NCBI GenBank assembly: GCA_034086985.1
Contig: JAXDZG010000012.1
Span: forward strand, 248,001 to 312,000
From: Phascolarctobacterium_A sp034086985
GTDB taxonomy: Bacteria; Bacillota; Negativicutes; Acidaminococcales; Acidaminococcaceae
Direction: 5' to 3'
Length of the DNA stretch: 64,000 nucleotides
In this document: positions 49,933-57,487 of the stretch, in pieces
Layout of the letters: each line of letters begins with the position of its first letter
Numbering within the stretch: the stretch's first letter is position 1
The notes under the pieces: model-generated
Told to the model about the DNA's origin: nothing
Databases searched by the model: none
Seen by the model: the letters and a program-made list of their open reading frames with translations, nothing else
Made by a program: the position numbers and the translations under genes

Positions 49933-50952
49933 TTAATGCTTCCCATAGCCCTGTGGATTTTTGCTCTGCCAGCACCAAGCATCCCGGCACATATCTGCCA
50001 AGCTAAAACGTGCCTGCCATCCTAAAAGCCGTGCAGCCTTACCAGCATCAGCCCAAATCTCTGGCAAATCGCCATCTCTGCGAGGACCAATTTCATAATT
50101 AACCTTCACACCACTAGCTGCTTCAAAGGTCTTGATAATCTCCAAAACACTATAAGGCTTGCCCGTGCCCACATTAAAAATCTCCACGCCCTTGTGGCTA
50201 GCGGCATATTCAATAGCCTTCAAATGAGCATTAGCCAAATCCATTACATGAATAAAATCCCGTCGACAAGTACCATCCGGTGTAGCGTAATCACCGCCAA
50301 AAACAGTCAGCTTCTCGCGCTTACCCACAGCCACCTGAGTAACATAGGGCATCAAATTATTGGGTATGCCCTGAGGGTCCTCCCCTATCAAGCCCGACGC
50401 ATGAGCGCCAACAGGATTAAAATAGCGCAGCAAAACCACGCTCATCTCAGGCTGCGCCTTGGCCGTATCCTCTAAAATCTGCTCCATCATCACCTTGGTC
50501 CAGCCATAAGGATTAGTGCAGCAGCCCCGTGGCATGGTTTCAATGCAAGGCATAACGCAGCCTTCGCCATAAACTGTAGCGGAAGAAGAAAACACCAGCT
50601 GCTTTACACCATAAGCGGCCATACACTCTAAAAGGGTTAAGGTAGTGTCGATATTATTACGATAATACAGCACCGGCTTTTGAATGGATTCGCCCACAGC
50701 CTTTAAGCCAGCAAAGTGAATGACGCAGTCGATCTTATGATTTGCAAAAATTTTGCCCACAACTTCTTTATTCTTCACATCTGCTTCGTAGCACAGCACC
50801 TGCTTGCCAGTGATCTGCTCCACCCGACGCACAGCCTCAGGACAGCTATTGCTATAATCATCTACGATAATAACCTCGTGCCCTGCGTTGAGCAGCTCCA
50901 CGGCAGTATGGGAGCCAATGTAACCAGCACCGCCTGCCAACAAAACCTTCAT
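49933..50952 (-). CDS. galE: UDP-glucose 4-epimerase
   Basis: A 339-residue SDR enzyme that interconverts UDP-glucose and UDP-galactose. It has GGAGYIGSHT at residues 8-17, the catalytic Ser in VFSSSATVYGE and YxxxK in NPYGWTKVMMEQ. GTCRRDFIHVMDLA is also typical. It is the first gene of the polysaccharide operon, directly downstream of the G7-spacer promoter. The ATG at 50952 has GAGG 9 nt upstream. Galactose made available here would be the usual acceptor of the alpha-1,2-fucosyltransferase. Confidence 0.96.
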   Translation of the reverse strand: MKVLLAGGAGYIGSHTAVELLNAGHEVIIVDDYSNSCPEAVRRVEQITGKQVLCYEADVKNKEVVGKIFANHKIDCVIHFAGLKAVGESIQKPVLYYRNNIDTTLTLLECMAAYGVKQLVFSSSATVYGEGCVMPCIETMPRGCCTNPYGWTKVMMEQILEDTAKAQPEMSVVLLRYFNPVGAHASGLIGEDPQGIPNNLMPYVTQVAVGKREKLTVFGGDYATPDGTCRRDFIHVMDLANAHLKAIEYAASHKGVEIFNVGTGKPYSVLEIIKTFEAASGVKVNYEIGPRRDGDLPEIWADAGKAARLLGWQARFSLADMCRDAWCWQSKNPQGYGKH

Positions 50953-51018
50953 CACAGCCAACCTCGTCTTTCTGTTCCCTAGTCAATATTGAAAATACTG
51001 ATACCAGTAATCAATAAT

Positions 51019-51046
51019 ATTATAAACCCGTGTCCCCCCCAGTCAA
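51019..51046 (-). promoter_or_regulatory. Promoter of the polysaccharide operon with G7 run in a 16-bp spacer
   Basis: Minus-strand -35 TTGACT (51046-51041) and perfect -10 TATAAT (51024-51019) are separated by 16 bp. The first seven spacer bases are G (plus-strand C run 51034-51040). It lies about 65 bp before galE. A single-base gain would give the optimal 17-bp spacer. The same design occurs at 6153-6182 for the surface protein. Confidence 0.7.
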
Positions 51047-51251
51047 GCAAAAGTGCATCGAGCCCTTTTGCCTGGCGTCCTAACGGACGCGCGTCACGTA
51101 TTTACAATAGTGCAAATGATTTAATTTACGTTTCTACATGTTAGCTTTAGGCTATTAGTTTCTAATCAAGGGGTCATAGCGTACAGTGCAGTGATGTGTT
51201 CTATAATTTGCAAATGTGTTAAATTTAGTACATTATCCTAAGTTTTAGGCA

Positions 51252-51283
51252 TAAAAAATAGGCATCCGCATGCTGCGGATGCC
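51252..51283 (-). terminator. Terminator of the second hicAB module
   Basis: Perfect 10-bp stem GGCATCCGCA/TGCGGATGCC (51261-51283) followed on the minus strand by a T run after one A. Confidence 0.9.
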
Positions 51284-51341
51284 CAAAGTGAAGTACACTG
51301 TATATTTAAATTTTTGATAATAGTTACATTATAAGGCTCTG

Positions 51342-51734
51342 CTACCTTACTAATCCCAGTTCGTTAATCAAAGCCCTTTGTAAAAGATTAGAAAAGTTTA
51401 TGTTCTGCTCTAAGGCCATATTGTTCAACCAAGCAGGAATAGACAGGGTTTTCTTGACTGCCTTTGCATTGTATTTTCTATCATATGCTAGCTTATCAAA
51501 TGCTACCATCATCACAAATTGCTGATCGTGGAGCTTGATTTTGTTTGGAGGAGAAGCCAAAGGATACTCATCAGGAGATTTACCATCCAACATTAAACCA
51601 ATTACTTCTTGTACATTATCCAATGCTTCTTCTAGAGAATCTCCCTGTGTAAAGCATCCAGGAATATCGGGCACATAAACGGAAACACCTATATCTTCAG
51701 GTTCAAATATTACAGGGTAAAAGTATTTTTTCAT
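51342..51734 (-). CDS. hicB: HicB-family antitoxin, second module
   Basis: A 130-residue antitoxin. The N-terminal HicB domain (YFYPVIFEPEDIGVSVYVPD, IPGCFTQGDSLEEAL) neutralises the toxin. The C-terminal KKTLSIPAWLNNMALEQNIN is a ribbon-helix-helix tail, closely similar to the tail of the first module's HicB. The ATG at 51734 follows GGAAAGG by 9 nt. It comes 19 bp after hicA and is followed by a terminator at 51252-51283. It probably represses the palindrome in its own promoter. Confidence 0.9.
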   Translation of the reverse strand: MKKYFYPVIFEPEDIGVSVYVPDIPGCFTQGDSLEEALDNVQEVIGLMLDGKSPDEYPLASPPNKIKLHDQQFVMMVAFDKLAYDRKYNAKAVKKTLSIPAWLNNMALEQNINFSNLLQRALINELGLVR

Positions 51735-51753
51735 TCTTATCATCCTTTCCAAA

Positions 51754-51948
51754 CTATTTCTTTATGCCAGCTTGCTTTAATATAGCGCTTTCCAAGCCCT
51801 TTTTTAATTCTTTAGCGTGCATAGGTACTGCAACAGTGATATTTGTTTTTGGATTATAGTACTTTTGATGAGATCCATTATTATTCTTGATATAAACAAA
51901 GCCATTCTTTTCTAATAGACGAACCATTTCTTTAGGTGTCATTGGCAT
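51754..51948 (-). CDS. hicA: HicA-family toxin, second module
   Basis: A 64-residue HicA mRNA interferase: PKEMVRLLEKNGFVYIKNNN, then GSHQKYYNP with the catalytic His and VPMHAKELKKGLESAILKQA at the end. The RBS is GGAGGGG. It is first in the module. The promoter spacer is a 16-bp palindrome. It differs enough from the first HicA to be a separate lineage rather than a recent duplication. Confidence 0.92.
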   Translation of the reverse strand: MPMTPKEMVRLLEKNGFVYIKNNNGSHQKYYNPKTNITVAVPMHAKELKKGLESAILKQAGIKK

Positions 51949-51970
51949 CTAAATTCCCCTCCTCATAGCT

Positions 51971-51999
51971 ATTATACTACGTAATATTACGTATGTAAA
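51971..51999 (-). promoter_or_regulatory. Promoter and operator of the second hicAB module
   Basis: Minus-strand -35 TTTACA (51999-51994), 17-bp spacer, -10 TATAAT (51976-51971). The perfect palindrome TACGTAATATTACGTA (51978-51993) fills the spacer. It shares the ACGT core with the operator of the first module. Confidence 0.85.
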
Positions 52000-52008
52000 G
52001 TTCTACAA

Positions 52009-52060
52009 ATAAAAACTCCTAGACTGAGCTTTTGTACTTTTAAAGCCCACTCTAGGAGTT
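52009..52060 (-). terminator. Terminator of the def-to-rpe operon
   Basis: A long stem (52014-52023 with 52051-52060 plus inner pairs) is followed on the minus strand by a T-rich tail, 37 nt past the rpe stop. Confidence 0.85.
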
Positions 52061-52096
52061 GAATTACCTTATTCTTTTAAAGGATAGTGCGAGATA

Positions 52097-52753
52097 CTAC
52101 GCCTTCAAGGCCTCGATGGCAGCCTTGATATCCTTAGCGCCGTAGACATAGGAGCCAGCCACGAGAATGTTAGCACCGGCCTCGCGCACTAGCTTAGAAG
52201 TCTTGTCGTTGATGCCGCCGTCCACCTGAATATCCACATCAAGGCCTGCATCAGTAATCATCTTGCGCAGGCGAGCAATCTTAGCAACGCTGCTCTCGAT
52301 AAAGCTCTGGCCACCAAAGCCAGGGTTTACGCTCATAATCAAAACCATATCCACATAAGGAAGAATTTCCTCGATAGCAGTCAAGGATGTCGCAGGACAC
52401 AGAGCCACGCCAGCCTTCATGCCCTCAGATTTAATCTGCTGGATGCAGCGATGCAAATGCTTCGTAGCCTCGGCATGCACCACAATCTGGTCCGCACCGG
52501 CAGCCTTAAAATCAGCAATGTATTTTTCGGGATTTTCCACCATCAGATGGCAGTCAAAAAACATCTTAGTAGTCTTGCGAATGCACTTTACAACCGGTGC
52601 ACCAAAGGTCAGATTAGGCACGAACAGGCCATCCATCACATCAATATGCACCCAATCAGCTCCAGCTACCTCAATCTTCTTAATATCCTCCCCTAATTGC
52701 GCAAAATCCGCGGACAAAATGGACGGAGCAATCAAAAGCTTGTTTTGCATCAT
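52097..52753 (-). CDS. rpe: Ribulose-phosphate 3-epimerase
   Basis: A 218-residue TIM-barrel enzyme of the pentose phosphate pathway interconverting ribulose-5-P and xylulose-5-P. Motifs: APSILSADFAQL with the first catalytic region, WVHIDVMDGLFVPNLTFG, HLMVENPE, MSVNPGFGGQ and QVDGGIN, containing the metal-binding His and Asp residues. It overlaps the rsgA stop by 4 bp (ATGA). It is the last gene of the conserved block. Confidence 0.97.
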   Translation of the reverse strand: MMQNKLLIAPSILSADFAQLGEDIKKIEVAGADWVHIDVMDGLFVPNLTFGAPVVKCIRKTTKMFFDCHLMVENPEKYIADFKAAGADQIVVHAEATKHLHRCIQQIKSEGMKAGVALCPATSLTAIEEILPYVDMVLIMSVNPGFGGQSFIESSVAKIARLRKMITDAGLDVDIQVDGGINDKTSKLVREAGANILVAGSYVYGAKDIKAAIEALKA

Positions 52754-53637
52754 TTTCTTCCCTCTTTCTCTTTTAATAAGCGTATTTCTTCCAGCATGGC
52801 TAGATAGGACTCATAACGACTCCGGGCAATGGCACCGCTAGCCACAGACTCCTTCACCCCGCAGATAGGCTCATGGGTGTGGGAGCAGGGACAGAAGCGA
52901 CAGCCAGCCTCATATTGGGCAAATTCCCGAAAAGCAGCCAAGGCCTGCTCCGGCTCCATACCCTCCAGGAGCAAATTGCCAAAGCCAGGAGTATCCGCAA
53001 TATAACCCTCGTCAAAGGGTAGCAGCTGAGCAAAGCGGGTGGTGTGCTTACCGCGACCAATCTTCTCACTCACCGCCCCCGTGCGCAAATCCACACTGCT
53101 GTCGATAGCATTGATCGTGGACGACTTGCCCACACCGGAGGGCCCGCCAAAAGCGCATATCTTCCCCTTCAAGCGCTCCCGCAGAGCCTCCACACCCGTG
53201 CCATTTTTCGCAGATAAGGTAAAGACCTCGTAGCCAATGGACTCATAAGTGGTGCGTACCGCTGCAATAAGCCCCTCCGGCGCCTGGTCCTCCTTATTCA
53301 GCACCAAAATGGCCGGAATACGGGCCAATTCTGCCAAGGCCAGCAGCTTATCTGCCAAAAGATAGCTAAAATCCGGCGCAGCACAGGCAAAGGTAGCCAC
53401 AAATAAATCCAGATTGGCCATGGTGGGCCGAAGCAGGAAATTCTTGCGCGGCAGCACCTTTTTAATCATGCCCTCGCCCTTCTCACCGGGCTCCAGCAGC
53501 ACCGCATCCCCCGTGGCCAAGGAAAAACGGTTCTGCTTCATCTTGCCCTTGACCTTACAGGTATACACGCTTGCGCCCACCTGCACATAATAATAACCAT
53601 TATAATTTTTTAAAACAAGTCCTTGGAGCTCGCTCAT
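52750..53637 (-). CDS. rsgA: Ribosome small subunit GTPase RsgA
   Basis: A 295-residue circularly permuted GTPase that checks late 30S assembly. It has an N-terminal OB domain, then NKED (G4) ahead of the P-loop GPSGVGKSSTINAI (G1), the switch region HTTRFAQL and DTPGFG (G3). The C-terminal zinc site is CRFCPCSHTHEPICGV. The ATG at 53637 (MSELQG) has AAAGG 9 nt upstream; a longer frame would overlap the kinase gene. Its neighbours prkC and rpe are the usual ones. Confidence 0.97.
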   Translation of the reverse strand: MSELQGLVLKNYNGYYYVQVGASVYTCKVKGKMKQNRFSLATGDAVLLEPGEKGEGMIKKVLPRKNFLLRPTMANLDLFVATFACAAPDFSYLLADKLLALAELARIPAILVLNKEDQAPEGLIAAVRTTYESIGYEVFTLSAKNGTGVEALRERLKGKICAFGGPSGVGKSSTINAIDSSVDLRTGAVSEKIGRGKHTTRFAQLLPFDEGYIADTPGFGNLLLEGMEPEQALAAFREFAQYEAGCRFCPCSHTHEPICGVKESVASGAIARSRYESYLAMLEEIRLLKEKEGRK

Positions 53638-53638
53638 T

Positions 53639-55681
53639 TTACAAAACCTTTTCGCTGGCAGGCTTGCCATTTACATAAAGAACCACGCGGCCAATCCCCT
53701 CGTATTCCACTCTTTGACGCAGACGCACGCCGCCGCGTTGGGTACCACTATACATAGTAGCCTTGCCATTGTCATCAATCAGCACCAGCTGTACCTGCAC
53801 CGGCTTATTGCCCGGTACCACAAAATCCACATAGGTGCTCTTCTTTTGGCCGCTGCCCGCTGCCACAGAAATGCTTACAGCATCCCCAGCGCCAATCTTC
53901 GTGCCTGCGTTAGGATTGGAAGCCAAAACCACATTCTTCACAGCACTGTGATCATTAACCTCCTTCACCTCGCCTAGCTTCAGGCCAGCCTGTTCCAAGA
54001 GACGTTTAGCGTCGACAATGGATTTGCCAATCAAATTGGGTACTTCCTTATCGCCCTCGTTAACGATTAAATCAATGCCGCTACCCTTAGGAGCCTTATC
54101 CAAGGCCTTGGGACCCTGGGCCAGAACCACGCCAATGCGCTGACCCTCTACATGCTTTTTGGTAATCTTGCCAACCTTAAAGCCAGCCTCTAAGAGGGTA
54201 TTTTCCGCCTTGCTTTCGCTCATGCCCACCACATCGGGCACAGCCTTCAGCTCCGCACCCTTGCTGATGGTAAGGATAATCAGGCTGCGCTGCTTGCGCT
54301 TTTCGCCGGCCTTGGGGGACTGCTCCATAACCGTGCCAGGCTTAAACTGAGCCGGGTCACCGTATTTTTCCTCCAGCTCCACCTTAAATCCCTTTTCCTC
54401 CAACACATTCTGAGCCTCCACCACTGTCATATTCTTTACATCGGGCACAGCAAGCTCCTGCAAATTGCGATTAAAGATAAAATGCGCCACCACGGAAATA
54501 GCCACCACACAGGCGGTTATATAAATTACAAGCTTCGTATAATTAATTTTTCTTTTCTTCATATCCCCTAGTAGACCTGCCTTCCCCTCATCTTTAGACT
54601 TCTGCTCAAAGCTTTCCTGCGGCTTAGCTGCCGCTGCCTCTATTACAGCCTCCTGCTCAGGCTCAGCTACAGGCTGCACCTCGCTGCGTGGCATCTTGGG
54701 CAGGGCGATGGTTGCGCCCATCTCCTCATCCTCTGGCTGACGCCTCACCGGCTTCATAATCACCGTAGCTCCCTCTTCATCCGGAGTACTCATAGCGGCT
54801 GCCGCTGCCTGCATACGCCCCAGCTCCTGGGTATAATCCTCGTTGCTAAAGGGGAAAAGCTTCATCTTTAAATTCAGCAAATCCTTGCGCAGCTGTGCCG
54901 CATTGCCGTAGCGGTCCTCACAGCGCTTAGCCAAGGCCTTATCCATGATCTCCTGCAGACCCTCTGGCACATTTTCCATAAAGTCTGCCAGCCGTGGAAT
55001 GGGCTTCTCCACATGCATCATGGCCACAGCCACTGCGGTCGTTCCCTTATAAGGTACCTGCCCAGTGAGCATTTCAAAAAGCACAATGCCTAAGGAATAC
55101 ACATCGCTGCAGGCAGTAATCTTGCCGCCGCTGGCCTGCTCCGGCGAAATATAATGCACGGAGCCCATAACGGATTTAGAATAAACTACCGTTTGATTGG
55201 TCACCATCTTGGCAATGCCAAAATCCGCAATCTTGGGATTCATATTCTTATCCAGTAAAATATTTTGCGGCTTAATATCACAGTGCACAATATGATGACT
55301 ATGGGCATGCTGCAGCGCATCCGCCAAGCGCACGCCGATTTCCAAAACAGCATTCAAGCTTAGCTTGTGCTCCTGCATATACTCCTTCAGAGTAACGCCA
55401 TCCACATATTCCATCACAATATATTGATTATTGCCCTCGGACACAACATCGTAGATATTGATAATGTAGGGATGCACCAAGCGCGCAGCGGACTTAGCCT
55501 CACGCTGGAACTGCTCTAAGAGCTCCTTGTCGCTGAGGAATTGGTCCCGCAGCATTTTCACAGCCACATTACGGTCCAAGAGCTCGTCATGGGCCAGGAA
55601 AACCTCGGCCATACCGCCGTTGCCCACGGGACGGATAATCTTATAGCGTCCGTTCAATATGGTCTTGTCCTGCTTATCCAT
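53639..55681 (-). CDS. prkC: PASTA-domain Ser/Thr kinase (PrkC/Stk1)
   Basis: A 680-residue single-pass membrane kinase that senses peptidoglycan fragments. The cytoplasmic kinase domain (about 10-275) has the Gly loop GNGGMAEVFLAHDE, VAVKML, the catalytic loop VHCDIKPQNILLD and ADFGIAK. The Arg of the usual HRD is Cys. A low-complexity linker follows (about 290-380), then one membrane segment (LVIYITACVVAISVVAHFIF) and three PASTA repeats (about 415-620), then a beta-rich tail. It is coupled to the PP2C phosphatase gene (8-bp overlap), the standard kinase-phosphatase pair controlling cell-wall growth and division. Confidence 0.97.
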   Translation of the reverse strand: MDKQDKTILNGRYKIIRPVGNGGMAEVFLAHDELLDRNVAVKMLRDQFLSDKELLEQFQREAKSAARLVHPYIINIYDVVSEGNNQYIVMEYVDGVTLKEYMQEHKLSLNAVLEIGVRLADALQHAHSHHIVHCDIKPQNILLDKNMNPKIADFGIAKMVTNQTVVYSKSVMGSVHYISPEQASGGKITACSDVYSLGIVLFEMLTGQVPYKGTTAVAVAMMHVEKPIPRLADFMENVPEGLQEIMDKALAKRCEDRYGNAAQLRKDLLNLKMKLFPFSNEDYTQELGRMQAAAAAMSTPDEEGATVIMKPVRRQPEDEEMGATIALPKMPRSEVQPVAEPEQEAVIEAAAAKPQESFEQKSKDEGKAGLLGDMKKRKINYTKLVIYITACVVAISVVAHFIFNRNLQELAVPDVKNMTVVEAQNVLEEKGFKVELEEKYGDPAQFKPGTVMEQSPKAGEKRKQRSLIILTISKGAELKAVPDVVGMSESKAENTLLEAGFKVGKITKKHVEGQRIGVVLAQGPKALDKAPKGSGIDLIVNEGDKEVPNLIGKSIVDAKRLLEQAGLKLGEVKEVNDHSAVKNVVLASNPNAGTKIGAGDAVSISVAAGSGQKKSTYVDFVVPGNKPVQVQLVLIDDNGKATMYSGTQRGGVRLRQRVEYEGIGRVVLYVNGKPASEKVL

Positions 55682-56429
55682 GCAAGCCTTCCTCCTCCCC
55701 AGTTTGCTTATCCTGTAAATCGATTAAAATAAAGGAAACATTGTCCCTGCCGCCGTTGCTCAGACTGCGCTCTAAGAGCTCGTCAGCAACCTTTTCCAAG
55801 TCCTCACCGGCCATAATTTCTAAAATCTCCTGCTCCCGCAGCATATCGCTCAGGCCATCGCTACACAGGAGCAGCCTATCATCGGGCAGCAGTTTAAAAT
55901 GCAGGCTATCCGAGCGCACGCTCTCTTCAACGCCCAAGGCCTTCATCAGCACGTGGCGCTGAGGATGGATAAAGGCTTCCTCCTCGGTGATTTCGCCATT
56001 GGCCTGCAAATCGGCCACATAGGTGTGGTCGCGAGTGACCTGCACCAAATTGCCCTCCCGATAGGTATAAAGCCTGCTGTCGCCCACATGGCAGCAATAG
56101 GCCGTGCCATCACCGGGCAAATAGAGTGCAGTCATGGTAGTACCCATGCCGGTGAATTTATCGTTGCTCACCGCCATTTTAAAGACATGGGTATTGGCCT
56201 TATCAAAGGCATCTACCAGCACCTTGCGAATATTCTGCTCGCCCTGCTCATGGCGCAGGCTATGGGTACCGGCCTCAAAGGCCTTGATAATGGCCCGACT
56301 GGCAATCTCGCCTGCCGCATAACCGCCCATACCATCCGCTACAGCGAATAAATAGGGCTCGCGCACTAGCAGTGCATCCTCGTTATTCTCCCTGACCAGG
56401 CCCACATGGGTCCTACTGACTACCTGCAT
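55674..56429 (-). CDS. prpC: PP2C-family protein phosphatase (PrpC/Stp1)
   Basis: A 251-residue metal-dependent Ser/Thr phosphatase that reverses PrkC phosphorylation. PP2C motifs with the metal-binding Asp residues are intact: RENNEDALL, VADGMGGYAAGE, MGTTMTALYL, CHVGDSRLY, LLLCSDGLSDM and GGRDNVSFILI. It starts 1 bp from the rlmN stop and overlaps the kinase gene by 8 bp. Confidence 0.97.
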   Translation of the reverse strand: MQVVSRTHVGLVRENNEDALLVREPYLFAVADGMGGYAAGEIASRAIIKAFEAGTHSLRHEQGEQNIRKVLVDAFDKANTHVFKMAVSNDKFTGMGTTMTALYLPGDGTAYCCHVGDSRLYTYREGNLVQVTRDHTYVADLQANGEITEEEAFIHPQRHVLMKALGVEESVRSDSLHFKLLPDDRLLLCSDGLSDMLREQEILEIMAGEDLEKVADELLERSLSNGGRDNVSFILIDLQDKQTGEEEGLHG

Positions 56430-57487
56430 TATTTTTGCTCCTGTTCCTTGGCAAATTTGGCCCGCAGCTGACCACAGGCTGCATCAATATCCTTGCCCAT
56501 TTCCTTACGCACGGTGGCGTTGATCCTGTTTTTAGCCAGCACCCTTACAAAGCGCTCGATGGCTGCCTTGCTGGGGCGCTCAAAGCCCTGCTCCGGCACA
56601 GGATTGGCCGGAATTAAATTCACGCTGGCGTGCTTGTAGCGCAGATAATTGCTCAAAAGCTCCGCATCCTGCACGCTATCGTTTTTATCCTTTAATAAAA
56701 TATATTCATAGGTCACCTGACGGCCACCAGCCTGACTATAAGCCTCCGCCGCGGCAATCACATCCACAAAGGGAAAGCCCTTGTTCACCGGCATCAGGCT
56801 CGTTCGCAAATCGTTGCGCACCGCATGGAGGGACACAGCCAAATTAATGGGCTTGCCCTGCTCGGCCAGGCGGTTAATGCCTGGGATGATGCCGCAGGTG
56901 GAAATAGTCATATTGCGGTAGCTCATGAAGCAGGTGTCCTCACGGTGGAGGAAGTCCAGCGCGCCTAGCACTGCATCGAAGTTGAGCATGGGCTCGCCGC
57001 TGCCCATCACGACCACGCGGGAAACCATTTGCTTTTGCTCACGGATGCGTTCGTTGAATAAATAAACCTGCGCAATGATTTCGGCGGCGGTCAGATTGCG
57101 TACCGCTCCCTTGAGTCCGCTTGCACAAAAGGCGCAGTGCATATCGCAGCCTACTTGGCTGGAAACGCAGACGCTGTAGCCATAGTCATGATGCATAAGC
57201 ACTGTTTCCACGCTATTGCCATCGGGCAGGCCTAATAAGAGCTTGCTGGTCATGCCATCGCTGGAGTTTTGCTCACGCAAGATGGTAATTGCGCGAGGCA
57301 AAACGGTGAAGCTCTCTTCCAAAATGGAGATATCGGCCTTGCTCAGATTGTGCATGGCGCTAAAGTCAAAAACGGACTTTTGGTACAGCCATTGGAAGAT
57401 TTGCTTAGCCCGGAACTTTTTCAAGCCCTTGCTCGCCAGCACCTCCTGCAATTCTTCAATTGTTAAACCAAAAATATCGATTTTCAT
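56429..57487 (-). CDS. rlmN: Dual-specificity rRNA/tRNA methyltransferase RlmN
   Basis: A 352-residue radical SAM enzyme that methylates A2503 of 23S rRNA and A37 of some tRNAs. The cluster motif is CDMHCAFCASG (CxxxCxxC, about residue 115). MGSGEPMLN is the SAM-binding GEP region, STCGIIPGI follows, and the C-terminal Cys needed for the methyl transfer is in DAACGQLRA. The ATG at 57487 has GGAG 5 nt upstream and overlaps the rsmB stop (ATGA). Confidence 0.97.
   Translation of the reverse strand: MKIDIFGLTIEELQEVLASKGLKKFRAKQIFQWLYQKSVFDFSAMHNLSKADISILEESFTVLPRAITILREQNSSDGMTSKLLLGLPDGNSVETVLMHHDYGYSVCVSSQVGCDMHCAFCASGLKGAVRNLTAAEIIAQVYLFNERIREQKQMVSRVVVMGSGEPMLNFDAVLGALDFLHREDTCFMSYRNMTISTCGIIPGINRLAEQGKPINLAVSLHAVRNDLRTSLMPVNKGFPFVDVIAAAEAYSQAGGRQVTYEYILLKDKNDSVQDAELLSNYLRYKHASVNLIPANPVPEQGFERPSKAAIERFVRVLAKNRINATVRKEMGKDIDAACGQLRAKFAKEQEQK

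Larger units (their letters stand above)
50953..51341. other. Intergenic region upstream of the polysaccharide operon
   Basis: 389 bp. It holds the G7-spacer promoter (51019-51046), a perfect hairpin GCGTCC-TAAC-GGACGC (51075-51090) about 30 bp upstream of the -35, and the hicAB terminator (51252-51283). About 160 bp of AT-rich sequence in between shows no gene. Confidence 0.65.
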
